A stretch of DNA of 64,000 nt, taken from contig NZ_VYKK01000004.1 of the NCBI RefSeq assembly GCF_008710135.1, positions 1-64,000 of the forward strand, in the 5' to 3' direction. Source of the stretch: Paenibacillus spiritus (GTDB lineage: Bacteria; Bacillota; Bacilli; Paenibacillales; Paenibacillaceae). Made by a program: the position numbers and the translations under genes. Positions 43,150-51,639 of this stretch are shown here, one piece after another. The first letter of the stretch is position 1; each line of letters begins with the position of its first letter. Under the pieces are notes generated by a model that was given only the letters and a program-made list of their open reading frames with translations, was not told the origin of the DNA and did no database searches.

Positions 43150-43791
43150 TTATATTTCAGATTCGAATTCCTTTTTTAATTTATTTATTCCTCTAATAAA
43201 AGCCTGGTGAACAGCCTGTCTTGAAATGTTTAGGTCTTGGCCGATTTCTTGGTACCCCTTGCCTTCGAAAAAGTATTTTGTTGAAACTTTACGTTCAATA
43301 GGAGTAAATTGTGAATCAACAATCTTGTGGAATTTATCAATAAGCTCGTTTCTTATTGTCATTTCCGTAACGGGAAGTTGGTTATCATCTGCAATGGTAT
43401 CTGCTATTGCTATTTGTTTATTTCCTCTCAATCTAATTTGATTTTCCATGCTTACAGACTTATATTTACTTCTACATTGATAAGTTTGCGATGTTGCCGC
43501 GACCTTGAACTCTCTCCAAATACAGGCTCCAGCATATGAGTTAAATTTAATACCTTTGTCAAGCCTGTACGTATTGAACGCTTTAGTTAACCCCAGAAAT
43601 CCCAAACTCCACAACTCTTCAACGGGCGTAGTAGACCCTCTTAATTTCCATCGACGAGCCAGAAGTTGCACTAAGGGGATATTGTTTTTGAAAATTAACT
43701 CTTTTAGTTCACTGTTGTTGGTTTCCATGTATCTTTTTATACTATCTTCATTATTAAAATCAGTACTCCGTCTAACGGACTTTATATTCAT
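43150..43791 (-). CDS. phage sigma-70-family factor
   Basis: A 213-residue protein. Region 2 is visible in VEELWSLGFLGLTKAFNTYRLDKGIKFNSYAGACIWREF and region 4 in FFEGKGYQEIGQDLNISRQAVHQAFIRGINKLKKE, which has the helix-turn-helix. It should direct host RNA polymerase to phage promoters. The ATG follows AGGAG by 6 bases. Its target promoters cannot be deduced from one window. Confidence 0.85.
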   Translation of the reverse strand: MNIKSVRRSTDFNNEDSIKRYMETNNSELKELIFKNNIPLVQLLARRWKLRGSTTPVEELWSLGFLGLTKAFNTYRLDKGIKFNSYAGACIWREFKVAATSQTYQCRSKYKSVSMENQIRLRGNKQIAIADTIADDNQLPVTEMTIRNELIDKFHKIVDSQFTPIERKVSTKYFFEGKGYQEIGQDLNISRQAVHQAFIRGINKLKKEFESEI

Positions 43792-43810
43792 AAATTACTC
43801 CTATGTATTA

Positions 43811-44137
43811 TTAATTATTTGATACGCTTGTCTCATCAAGAACCCACCTGTTCCACTCAAAACTGACCATTTCTATTTGATTCAGGGCATATTTTTCTCT
43901 TGCTCGATCTACTTTTTTTCTTGCTTCATAGAATTTATTTTTCCAGTATTCAAGTTCACTTTCGCGTTCTATTAATTTATCGTATAGTTCAGCTTCTTTG
44001 TTCTCTAACGTGAAATACTCTTGAAAAATCATATCTTCATTTCTACAACTTCTACACAATTCTTCATCTATGTATAATTTAACTTCATCAGATGGCTTGT
44101 ATTGGTCGCAACCAATACAAAATTTTGTTTTCGTCAT
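43811..44137 (-). CDS. zinc-finger and coiled-coil phage protein
   Basis: A 108-residue protein: CIGCDQYK and CRSC form a zinc-binding start, followed by a long coiled coil. The ATG is about 10 bases after AGAGGAG. Not recognised. Confidence 0.6.
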   Translation of the reverse strand: MTKTKFCIGCDQYKPSDEVKLYIDEELCRSCRNEDMIFQEYFTLENKEAELYDKLIERESELEYWKNKFYEARKKVDRAREKYALNQIEMVSFEWNRWVLDETSVSNN

Positions 44138-44167
44138 TCTATATTATCTCCTCTAAATACGGGGGCA

Positions 44168-44524
44168 TCATCTCTCGGATGGCGCCTCCTTTGGGGTATC
44201 TGGGTAAAGGGTGGACCTGATTCGTTTATATACTTCCTCGGCTTGGTCCAAGTCGAAACTGGTTAAGTCGCCGCGCTGAATGATTTGGTATAGTCCCTCT
44301 ACAGCCTCGGATGATTCTTCTTTCAACAGTTGTTCCCGGGCATCTGCGTGCTTCAACGCAGCCTCATAGGATTGTTTGTATATCTTGGCTTCTTGGAGCC
44401 AGTAAGAAAGCACATCTTCAACTGGATCTTCCTGCTGATACTCGCTTGATAAAAGTGAGCGTGTTTCTCTCATGACTTCTACCTTGTCCATATCCTTTTG
44501 CCAGTCTCGCTTGTCTTGGGTCAT
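44168..44524 (-). CDS. helical phage protein, unknown
   Basis: A 118-residue charged helical protein. The ATG follows AAGGAGG. It opens the more G+C-rich block that runs to about 45760. Not recognised. Confidence 0.6.
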   Translation of the reverse strand: MTQDKRDWQKDMDKVEVMRETRSLLSSEYQQEDPVEDVLSYWLQEAKIYKQSYEAALKHADAREQLLKEESSEAVEGLYQIIQRGDLTSFDLDQAEEVYKRIRSTLYPDTPKEAPSER

Positions 44525-44563
44525 TGGGGGTTTACCTCCTTAAAATAATTTCAAGTATGCTCT

Positions 44564-44728
44564 TTACCAACAGTCTCTTTTATTAATCATTTTGTTGTAA
44601 TCACCGTCATTGACTGTATATCTACCTTGCTTATGGTCGTCATGGATTTCACATACATCAAAGGATTCACCGATACGATCTGCATACCAGTAAGTTTGTT
44701 CCGTTGCCTTTCTGATGGTTACCTGCAT
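44564..44728 (-). CDS. small phage protein, unknown
   Basis: A 54-residue protein, MQVTIRKATEQTYWYADRIG onward, ending in NKMINKRDCW. The ATG is 8 bases after AAGGAGG. It shows a normal protein-like composition and fills the space between two larger genes. Not recognised. Confidence 0.65.
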   Translation of the reverse strand: MQVTIRKATEQTYWYADRIGESFDVCEIHDDHKQGRYTVNDGDYNKMINKRDCW

Positions 44729-44841
44729 TGGTTATATCCTCCTTGTTATAGGGGAGCCGATATGCGGCCCCCACTTCGCTGGGTCTATTCGGTCGATTCG
44801 TTGGCCTTACGGCCAAGTGCATTATCTATTCGTACTGCTCA

Positions 44842-45069
44842 CTACTGCCCTACTAATTCCATTTTTTTACCGCAGCAAGACTGTAACTTACTAAATTCTC
44901 CGTAAGCCAGTATTTGACCGCAACACAAACACTTTTGAGCATTTCCCCATCTCTTGATGTAGTCTTGTATGAGTTCTTGCCTACGTATAAAGGCGCAGGT
45001 AGGGCATTCACTCTTGTATCCGATGTTATGTTTTTCGCAAATGAAACCGCCGTTCAACTTCTTGTCCAC
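44842..45069 (-). CDS. Cys-rich zinc-binding phage protein
   Basis: A 75-residue protein with four CxxC-type pairs (ICEKHNIGYKSECPTC, CLCCG, SCCGKK). The start chosen is GTG, 7 bases after AAGGAG; the longer frame overlaps the neighbour. It probably binds zinc. Between it and the 54-residue gene lies a small stem (TTGGCC, GGCCAA). Confidence 0.6.
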   Translation of the reverse strand: MDKKLNGGFICEKHNIGYKSECPTCAFIRRQELIQDYIKRWGNAQKCLCCGQILAYGEFSKLQSCCGKKMELVGQ

Positions 45070-45101
45070 GTTGAGGCTCCTTCCTTCATAGTTTGCGTCA
45101 A

Positions 45102-45503
45102 CTACTCCCTCATTGTCATCCACGCCGCCTCTGCCATCTGGCGGGGAGTGGCGGTGAGTAATAGCTTTATCCCTTCATAATCTAATGCTCCACTATCCCA
45201 ATATCCGTCAGCACCTACAACCTTAGATAGTGCCTGAATGTACCAATAGAACTGCTTTTTGCACGCTACTTTCTCTATCTCTTGAGAGGCGGAAGGGTCG
45301 GTGCAGTAGTCAGGAGCATCGCCCCATGCTTCAGGCTCCGTCTTACGTTCTCCACCGAGTACAATCTCCGGATATCCCTCAGGATCTGTTAATTCAAAAT
45401 AGCAGCGACCCAGCACATCCTTGTCATAGTGGTATACCGTGTACCCCATCAACTCCGCCAGCGCCCGGTTAAGTTGTTGGTCGGTCATGTCTTTAGCGTT
45501 CAT
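45102..45503 (-). CDS. phage protein, unknown (ABA-sandwich type)
   Basis: A 133-residue protein resembling small phage proteins that begin MNAKDMTDQQLNRALAELMGY and contain WGDAPDYCTDPSA. These are common in Firmicute prophages; function unknown. The ATG is 7 bases after AAAGGGGAG and overlaps the upstream stop. G+C is higher than in the surrounding prophage. Confidence 0.7.
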   Translation of the reverse strand: MNAKDMTDQQLNRALAELMGYTVYHYDKDVLGRCYFELTDPEGYPEIVLGGERKTEPEAWGDAPDYCTDPSASQEIEKVACKKQFYWYIQALSKVVGADGYWDSGALDYEGIKLLLTATPRQMAEAAWMTMRE

Positions 45504-45754
45504 TCCGTCTTCTCCCCTTTCAGAAGTTCCGTGATAGCAATGCGCGAATAATGCGCCTTTGCCTGAATGCCGCCGCGTGTGTTGAAATCTATCCACCGAA
45601 AGCTGTCTTCGGCTTGTACTAACGCCTCCCGTTGCCGGGCTATGGTCTGCTGAGCCTCGGCCAGAGCAGCCAGCAGATCTACTGACGTATAATGCGGCAA
45701 TCTTCCAAAATCATGAAGAAAATCTTCGATCTCTTCTTTCCGTTCTGGTGTCAT
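45500..45754 (-). CDS. small phage protein, unknown
   Basis: An 84-residue protein with a helical central part (LAALAEAQQTIARQREALVQAE). The ATG is 6 bases after AAGGAG. It is in the G+C-richer block and is coupled to the next gene. Not recognised. Confidence 0.6.
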   Translation of the reverse strand: MTPERKEEIEDFLHDFGRLPHYTSVDLLAALAEAQQTIARQREALVQAEDSFRWIDFNTRGGIQAKAHYSRIAITELLKGEKTE

Positions 45755-45783
45755 ATTCTTCTCCTTTATAATAATATTTTCAC

Positions 45784-46104
45784 TTATATGTACATGCCCT
45801 CTTCAAAGCCTTCAATAATACCATCTATTTGCATCCTGTTGAGAATGTCCTCTACCTTGTCTTTTACATTTGTCGCCAAGACATGTTCTGGGTCAATCTT
45901 TAAACAAAATTGATAATCATATGGTTGCATAAAGCTTTCATCGAGTATATCAATCTTTAGTGTTGTTAAGTCGATTGGAATCGTCATATTAAATGAGACA
46001 TCGAATCCAATATTTTTGAAATAGTACAAAAAAGATTTATCGCGGTTAGTAAATCCATAATCAAGTAGAGTTTCTTGGGTAGTGGTTTTTTTGAGAGTAA
46101 TCAT
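45784..46104 (-). CDS. phage protein, unknown
   Basis: A 106-residue protein beginning MITLKKTTTQETLLDYGF. AAGGG lies about 12 bases before the ATG, a weak arrangement. Not recognised. Confidence 0.55.
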   Translation of the reverse strand: MITLKKTTTQETLLDYGFTNRDKSFLYYFKNIGFDVSFNMTIPIDLTTLKIDILDESFMQPYDYQFCLKIDPEHVLATNVKDKVEDILNRMQIDGIIEGFEEGMYI

Positions 46105-46137
46105 TGTTTGTTGTTTCCCTTCAATGAATCTTACGGT

Positions 46138-46428
46138 TTAAACTACAATATAATAATATTCCTTTTCAAACTCTTCTTTTAATTCTTCTGAAACCTCATA
46201 TGCGTCCTTATAGTTCTTTTCAATATCAATCACTTTATTATTCTTGTAGTCTATGTTTAGCTTCAAATTTCCATATTGGATTTCTAGTAATGGTTGAGCT
46301 TTCATAATCTTCCCAATAGCAACCGCTCTTAGAATTTTAAATTTAATATCTGCAAATGAATCACACTTTGAAGTGCTTGCGGGGCACAGTTTCATATATT
46401 TATAAATCACGCTCGTATTGATTTTCAT
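46138..46428 (-). CDS. phage protein, unknown
   Basis: A 96-residue protein beginning MKINTSVIYKYMK. The ATG follows GGAGTATTTTA; it overlaps the end of the upstream gene by 29 bases. Not recognised. Confidence 0.55.
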   Translation of the reverse strand: MKINTSVIYKYMKLCPASTSKCDSFADIKFKILRAVAIGKIMKAQPLLEIQYGNLKLNIDYKNNKVIDIEKNYKDAYEVSEELKEEFEKEYYYIVV

Positions 46429-46594
46429 TAAAATACTCCTCCATTTGAATGAACTTTTCCATTGGATACATATCATTCATTTTCTGATCGAACTTCCCTT
46501 GGTTATATGCTTCTTTGTAATATTCCATTTTAACTTTTTTAAGCAACCGAGAATAAAATATCTTCTTCGTGATTAAGTTAAATAGTTTGTTCAC
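46400..46594 (-). CDS. small phage protein, unknown
   Basis: A 64-residue basic, aromatic-rich protein. The start is GTG, 8 bases after AAGGAG. It overlaps both neighbours. Not recognised. Confidence 0.5.
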   Translation of the reverse strand: MNKLFNLITKKIFYSRLLKKVKMEYYKEAYNQGKFDQKMNDMYPMEKFIQMEEYFNENQYERDL

Positions 46595-46817
46595 TTTTAT
46601 TACTCCTTGTAATTGTTATTACATCTCCAAAGCGATAAATCGAAAATGGTATTTTTGTAACTCTTCTGTATTCTTCTAGCTCACATATTGATTCTTCATT
46701 AAGAGAAATTTCTTTGCCTTGCCATACATATGTATTATCGATTATGAAACTTGTTAGGCCAGAGCCACCAAACTGTGCTATTGCCAATACAGCTTTAGCT
46801 CCATCATTTAACTTCAT
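46578..46817 (-). CDS. small phage protein, unknown
   Basis: A 79-residue protein beginning MKLNDGAKAVLAIAQFGG. The ATG is 3-5 bases after GGGGTGAG. It is just downstream of the CPBP protease gene. Not recognised. Confidence 0.55.
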   Translation of the reverse strand: MKLNDGAKAVLAIAQFGGSGLTSFIIDNTYVWQGKEISLNEESICELEEYRRVTKIPFSIYRFGDVITITRSNKSEQTI

Positions 46818-46821
46818 CTTC

Positions 46822-47322
46822 TCACCCCTTAATAGATTGAACTAAGAGTGCTATATAGTTGAATGCCGCATGACTAAGAATTGGAATTAGAATGTTATAA
46901 TTAGATTTGTGATAGTAATAAGACCATATCCACCCAAGAAAGAAATAAGGGATTATAAGTTGGAAGTTAAGATGTAGTGCTGAGAAGATTATAGAACTTA
47001 TAATCGAAGCGGAAATCCATCTTAGTTTTTTAGTTAGCGCATTCAGCAACCACTTTCTACAGATCAATTCTTCCACTATAGGCGAAAATATTGCCGCGTA
47101 TACGAACATGATTGGCGTTCTAGCAATACCATTGGCTTGATCGGAAGGTAATATGTATTGACTAATAAAAGCTAAAGAATTAAATCCCATGATTGAATAA
47201 CAAATTGAGTAAAATAAATAATTACAATTATCTTTGTTCCTAATGGTTAATATATCGCCTCCTAACCAACAACTCTTTCTGATGTATAAGAAAATCAATA
47301 TAACTGAAGGTACAATGTTCAA
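46822..47322 (-). CDS. CPBP-family intramembrane protease
   Basis: A protein of about 166 residues with several membrane helices. PIVEELICRKWLL is the EExxxR motif; SALHLNF and LSHAAFN are the His and H...N motifs of the CAAX-protease/Abi family. In phages and plasmids such proteases may process peptides or act in immunity. The TTG start shown has no ribosome site; AGGGGG lies before an in-frame ATT at about 47331, another possible non-standard start. It begins just beyond a terminator. Confidence 0.75.
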   Translation of the reverse strand: MNIVPSVILIFLYIRKSCWLGGDILTIRNKDNCNYLFYSICYSIMGFNSLAFISQYILPSDQANGIARTPIMFVYAAIFSPIVEELICRKWLLNALTKKLRWISASIISSIIFSALHLNFQLIIPYFFLGWIWSYYYHKSNYNILIPILSHAAFNYIALLVQSIKG

Positions 47323-47353
47323 TGCTTGAATCAGTTTATCATTCCCCCTAATA

Positions 47354-47382
47354 AAAAAGTACAGGTTTCTTAACCTGTACTT
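47354..47382 (-). terminator. rho-independent terminator after thyX
   Basis: On the minus strand AAGTACAGGTT and AACCTGTACTT form a stem followed by TTTTATT. It should end the nrd-dut-thyX transcript, leaving the CPBP gene to read-through or a promoter inside this short space. Confidence 0.85.
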
Positions 47383-47425
47383 AGTGTATCATCAATGAAT
47401 TGGTTTGTCTATTATTATTTTTGTT

Positions 47426-48163
47426 TTAATGAGAATTTTCGAAATATGGGGCTAACCATTCATCAACTTTCAAAATTTCATTTTTAATACCATCAGCCAA
47501 TTGAGCAATTTCCTGTTGAGCGCCACTACCTGGTTTACGCTTACTATAGAAGTCGAGTAATGTACGAAGATTGCCGGTCATTACAATGTCTGTGGTCGCA
47601 GCGTTAGGAAGTACAGATCGACTATCCTCGCTTGGAACACCTAATTGCCGTAGTCTGTCATATGATTGTTGTATAGAAGCCATGATGTTATCGAACTCAT
47701 TAGTTGCTTCATAACCTTTTTCTTTTACTGTCTCAGGAACAACATATCCAAAACCACCAGATTTGTCATTAGAACCAAATCTAACGTATCTTTGGGATTT
47801 TATACTGAAGGACAAATGTCTATGACGAGTCAATTGAGCCATCAATGCACGGCTAACACCTTCAATAGCAAAAGTATAATTTAAATGCTCAAGCGTTGAC
47901 TGATGCCCTGAACCCGTAATGTGGCGGAATAAGCGATCTGCTTCAGTACCACTTTTACCGTCGGTAGCCTTGGAATCAAAGTATTTTTTACCTTCAAGAC
48001 CAATAATCTCGGTAGGCTTATTGGGTGAATAGCAACAACGAATAGCGGTGTGCGAAATTACCTGCCCATCTTTTGGATGTCGTGACCATTGTTGAATTTC
48101 TCCAATAATTTCATTGTAAAATGATTCAGAAAGTTGAGTATGTGCTAGTAATTTTACGTTCAA
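47426..48163 (-). CDS. thyX: flavin-dependent thymidylate synthase
   Basis: Makes dTMP from dUMP with FAD and NADPH. RHRHLSFSIKS is the ThyX signature RHRX7S and QRYVRFG follows. About 245 residues, normal for the family. The start chosen is TTG (MNVKLLAHTQ) 9 bases after AAGGGAG; the open frame extends upstream. It lies after dut, which supplies dUMP. Confidence 0.93.
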   Translation of the reverse strand: MNVKLLAHTQLSESFYNEIIGEIQQWSRHPKDGQVISHTAIRCCYSPNKPTEIIGLEGKKYFDSKATDGKSGTEADRLFRHITGSGHQSTLEHLNYTFAIEGVSRALMAQLTRHRHLSFSIKSQRYVRFGSNDKSGGFGYVVPETVKEKGYEATNEFDNIMASIQQSYDRLRQLGVPSEDSRSVLPNAATTDIVMTGNLRTLLDFYSKRKPGSGAQQEIAQLADGIKNEILKVDEWLAPYFENSH

Positions 48164-48224
48164 TTTTATTTGCTCCCTTAAATTTAATTTTAAAGGCGAT
48201 GGATTAACCACCGCCAGATATGTA

Positions 48225-48731
48225 TTATGCTTTTAAACCAGTTGAGCCTAGTCCATTCTCGCCTCGCTCTGTTTCAGACAGTTCTTCTTTTTCAATAAAA
48301 GTTACTTGTTCAATTTTCTTAATGACTCCTTGAGCTACACGCTCTCCTGCTTTAAACTCAATATCTTTATCGCCAAAATTCATTAGAAGTAGTTTAACCT
48401 CTCCGCGATAATCACAATCTATGGTTCCATTGAATGAGAATACGCGATATTTAAATGCATTGCCGCTACGTCCACGAACTTCCAACTCATATCCTTCAGG
48501 AATTTCAAATGATAATCCTGTACCTGCGATTGCAGAATTGTTATTGATAAGATAAATCTCTTCGCCATCATAAGACTTAAAAATTGAATTTGCAGGAATA
48601 ATAATGTCTTCCGTTGTCGCAAGATCAAATCCTGCTGCTCCTACTGATTTATACTCTGGAATAGTCGCTAAATCATTGAGTTTTTTAACGCCTACTTTTA
48701 GATGAAATGGTTGTTTCATTTGCTCTGTCAT
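48225..48731 (-). CDS. dut: dUTP diphosphatase
   Basis: Trimeric dUTPase that hydrolyses dUTP to dUMP. Motifs seen are AGFDLATTED, RGRSGNAFK, GTIDCDYRGEVK, and RGENGLGSTG at the C-terminus (phosphate-lid motif 5). 168 residues. The ATG is in the TTACATATG context, 13 bases from AAGGGGAG. It prevents uracil incorporation and feeds ThyX. Confidence 0.92.
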   Translation of the reverse strand: MTEQMKQPFHLKVGVKKLNDLATIPEYKSVGAAGFDLATTEDIIIPANSIFKSYDGEEIYLINNNSAIAGTGLSFEIPEGYELEVRGRSGNAFKYRVFSFNGTIDCDYRGEVKLLLMNFGDKDIEFKAGERVAQGVIKKIEQVTFIEKEELSETERGENGLGSTGLKA

Positions 48732-48813
48732 ATGTAATAAATTGCTCCCCTTTTTATGGTTATTTTCAGTTTTAAGAGGGCTTTTTATTGCCCTCTGTTT
48801 TGTAGTGTAAATA

Positions 48814-50484
48814 TTACGCCTCGCAATTCGAACAAAGCTTATCTTTGCTAAACTGTTGTGCTGCATTGGTACTGTGCTGATAATATAATGTTTTAACCTT
48901 ATTCTCCCATGCAAATAAATATAGTTCGTTAATTTCTTTCGCTGACATTTTTGGATTGACTGTGATGTTTAGAGACTGACTCTGATCTAAGAATAGTTGT
49001 CTAGTTGAGGCTTGATCTAGGATAACATATTGGTCAATTTCGCTAAACGTTTTGAACACTTCTTTTTCATGGTCACTCAAAAATTCAAGATGTTGTACAG
49101 ATCCATCGTTATCTCGGATACTATTCCACGTTTCTTTCGTGTCCTTGTCATAAGTCTTCAGAACTTCTTTTAGATATGGATTTTGGATTGTTACTTTAAT
49201 TTTAGCAATATCTTTAACATAACAATTTGACCAAATAGGTTCAATACTTTGCGAAACCTGACCCAGAATGAATGCAGAAGAGGTCGTGGGCGCAATGGCA
49301 GTTAATGTTGTGTTTCGTCTTCCGTAACCCTTCAATACATCGGGTTCGCCGTAGAGTTTTGCTAATTCTTTTGATGCTTCGTGCGATTTCTTTTGAATCA
49401 AACTGAAGATACGTGAATTTAACTTTGCTGCTTCCAGGCTTTCAAATGGAATCATTTTTGACTGAAGATAAGAATGCCACCCCAATGCTCCCACACCCAA
49501 TGCACGATTAGCCTTTGCGAAATTATATGTCTTTTTCATAAAATAAAATGCTTGATTATCTTCTCTGTTTTTAGAGTCACGCATTTTCTCTAATTTGTTA
49601 ATAAAATCAGTCATTACCGCATCCAAGAAGAATACCATTGTTTCAACCGCATCTGTATCTTTCCATTCATCATAATGAAGGATATTCATAGAAGATAAGT
49701 TACAAACAAATGACCATTCATCATTACTTGGCAAGGCGATCTCATTGCAAAGGTTCCCAGCATAAATCTTCAACCCTTTATCTTTATACACATCAACCGT
49801 ATTGTTGTTTACCGTATCATCAAAGAAAATATATGGGTAACCAATTTCAACTCGTCTCTGAATTACTTTTGCCCATAGAGCACGTTTCTGGCTATCGCCC
49901 GAAATCATTTCCTCCATCCATTTATCCGTTACAATTACTCCATGTGTCAATTCTTGAATAGGGTCGCCTTCAGTTCCAATCTTCAAAAATTCTTCAATAT
50001 CTGGATGATCAATAGGTAGATAGGGCGCAAATCTTCCTCTACGTGTCGAACCTTGTGATACAACATCCATAGTAGATTCAAACAACTTCATGAAATGAAC
50101 AGCTCCAGATGATTCACCATTGTCTTTGATCGGTGCTCCTCGATGGCGAAGATTGCCAAAGTATCCCGATGTTCCTCCACCAAATTTACTCATCATTCCA
50201 ACTTCAGATGTTGTGTATAAAATGTCTCCCATATTATCAGAAAGATTGGAACCAAAGCAACTAATAGGAAGACCCTTGTCAATTCCGAAGTTGGCCCATA
50301 CTGGAGAGGAGAGTGAGTAATATCCCTTTTCCATATAGTCGTAAAATTTATCAGCAAATCCTTCAATACAAAGAATATTCTCAGCCGTATCTGCAATTGT
50401 ACGAATGCGTTGTTCTGCCGTAACTCCTTCTGTCAGATATCCACGAGACAAGAAAGTTTTACTGTATTCATTTAGCCATTTCAT
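48814..50484 (-). CDS. nrdA: class I ribonucleotide reductase large subunit, no ATP-cone
   Basis: A 556-residue catalytic subunit. LPISCFGSN, NLCNEIALPS and FVCNLSSMN supply the three active-site Cys; LYYQHS supplies the Tyr pair of the radical path and CSNCEA the C-terminal redox Cys. It reduces NDPs with the NrdB radical. It begins directly with the helical domain, so the N-terminal ATP-cone (the overall activity site) is absent. The cone is instead on NrdB. The ATG has GGGG about 11 bases upstream. Confidence 0.93.
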   Translation of the reverse strand: MKWLNEYSKTFLSRGYLTEGVTAEQRIRTIADTAENILCIEGFADKFYDYMEKGYYSLSSPVWANFGIDKGLPISCFGSNLSDNMGDILYTTSEVGMMSKFGGGTSGYFGNLRHRGAPIKDNGESSGAVHFMKLFESTMDVVSQGSTRRGRFAPYLPIDHPDIEEFLKIGTEGDPIQELTHGVIVTDKWMEEMISGDSQKRALWAKVIQRRVEIGYPYIFFDDTVNNNTVDVYKDKGLKIYAGNLCNEIALPSNDEWSFVCNLSSMNILHYDEWKDTDAVETMVFFLDAVMTDFINKLEKMRDSKNREDNQAFYFMKKTYNFAKANRALGVGALGWHSYLQSKMIPFESLEAAKLNSRIFSLIQKKSHEASKELAKLYGEPDVLKGYGRRNTTLTAIAPTTSSAFILGQVSQSIEPIWSNCYVKDIAKIKVTIQNPYLKEVLKTYDKDTKETWNSIRDNDGSVQHLEFLSDHEKEVFKTFSEIDQYVILDQASTRQLFLDQSQSLNITVNPKMSAKEINELYLFAWENKVKTLYYQHSTNAAQQFSKDKLCSNCEA

Positions 50485-50490
50485 TTTTAA

Positions 50491-51636
50491 TTAATCCCCA
50501 TCTCTATATGTGTTTAAAGATAAATCTTTCAAAGCATTATCAAGTATCTTATCAATGCTGCGATATTCCCGATAAGATATCCTTGTTAAAGGAATACCGT
50601 TACTTATTGCATAATTATTTTTTATTTTATCTCTTTCTAAAACCTTTTTAAATCCTTCTTCTCCTCCCCAAAATTCTATTTGCTCAAAATGGTGTTTCCC
50701 GTCATATTCTATCAAAGCTTTTAGTTTATTATCTGATCCATATAATCCAAAATCATATCTGAGAAACGAAGCAATTTTCAAGTCTGGAAATGTAACTTCT
50801 CTTTCAAAAACTATCCCCTTTTTGTTTAAATATTTTGATATCTTTTCCTCTCCTTTAGACACAGAACATTTGGGACATCTGTTTCCTCTCAAAAAATTGT
50901 TTGGTGTGGTTGAAAAAACACCACTACATTTAATATGTTTTACTCTTAATTTTGTTTTCGCATTAACATACTCATCCAAAAATATGTATTCATCTTCGAC
51001 CTCATCAAAGACCTCTCTTACAAAATCCGTCTTTGATTTTCTTGTTATATCGTCATTGCATTTTTTACACCTGTTCCCAGACTTAAATCTCTGAGGTGAA
51101 ACTTCATAAATGTTACCACAAACATTGTGCTTAATCTTTATTTTATTTCTGCTTCCTCGATATCGTTCTAGAAATGTATACTCATTTCCGACCAATTCAT
51201 GGATGTCTTCTAAAAATTTCGCTTCGGACATAATAACTTTTCTTTTTTCAATAGCACAAATGGGACATCTTTGACCACCGTTTATAAATGCAGACGGACT
51301 AACTTTATACTCATTTCCACATTTGCCGTGTATGACTTTTAATGAGGTATGATTGTTAATGTAGTCTTCTAAAAAAATATACTCATCGCTAGTTAGTCTT
51401 TTTATTTCATTTAAAAATTCAGAATTAGTCCTTTTTATCCCTCCAAAGCATTTCGGACATCTTTTGCCTCCATAGAAGTTGGTCGGAGCTACGTCATACT
51501 TATGGCCGCATTTGTTGTGCATCACCTTAATTTTTTCTTTAGCTTTTTTATACTTTTCTAAAAAAACATATTCGTCTCCTACTAAATTGAAGACTTTTAT
51601 TTTGAAATCTTCGTCTGTGAGCGCTGGTTTAGACAT
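50491..51636 (-). CDS. homing endonuclease with four zinc-ribbon repeats
   Basis: A 381-residue protein. Four repeats of about 63 residues each contain (D/N)EY.FLE.Y followed by a CG...CPKC-type zinc ribbon. The C-terminal nuclease block is LRYDFGLYGSDNK...IEYDGKHHFEQ (about residues 293-320), of the EDxHD/vsr-like homing type. It lies between nrdB and nrdA, a classic site for homing genes. Its ATG has no clear ribosome site and starts 4 bases after the nrdB stop, so translation is coupled. Confidence 0.85.
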   Translation of the reverse strand: MSKPALTDEDFKIKVFNLVGDEYVFLEKYKKAKEKIKVMHNKCGHKYDVAPTNFYGGKRCPKCFGGIKRTNSEFLNEIKRLTSDEYIFLEDYINNHTSLKVIHGKCGNEYKVSPSAFINGGQRCPICAIEKRKVIMSEAKFLEDIHELVGNEYTFLERYRGSRNKIKIKHNVCGNIYEVSPQRFKSGNRCKKCNDDITRKSKTDFVREVFDEVEDEYIFLDEYVNAKTKLRVKHIKCSGVFSTTPNNFLRGNRCPKCSVSKGEEKISKYLNKKGIVFEREVTFPDLKIASFLRYDFGLYGSDNKLKALIEYDGKHHFEQIEFWGGEEGFKKVLERDKIKNNYAISNGIPLTRISYREYRSIDKILDNALKDLSLNTYRDGD

Positions 51637-51639
51637 CTG

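Noticed and set aside
44627..44905. Plus-strand 92-codon frame
   Set aside because: Opposite two minus-strand genes with proper ribosome sites; composition is not protein-like.
48814..50484. Intein or intron in nrdA
   Set aside because: SPbeta nrdE carries such elements, but here the nrdA frame is continuous with all catalytic blocks at normal spacing.
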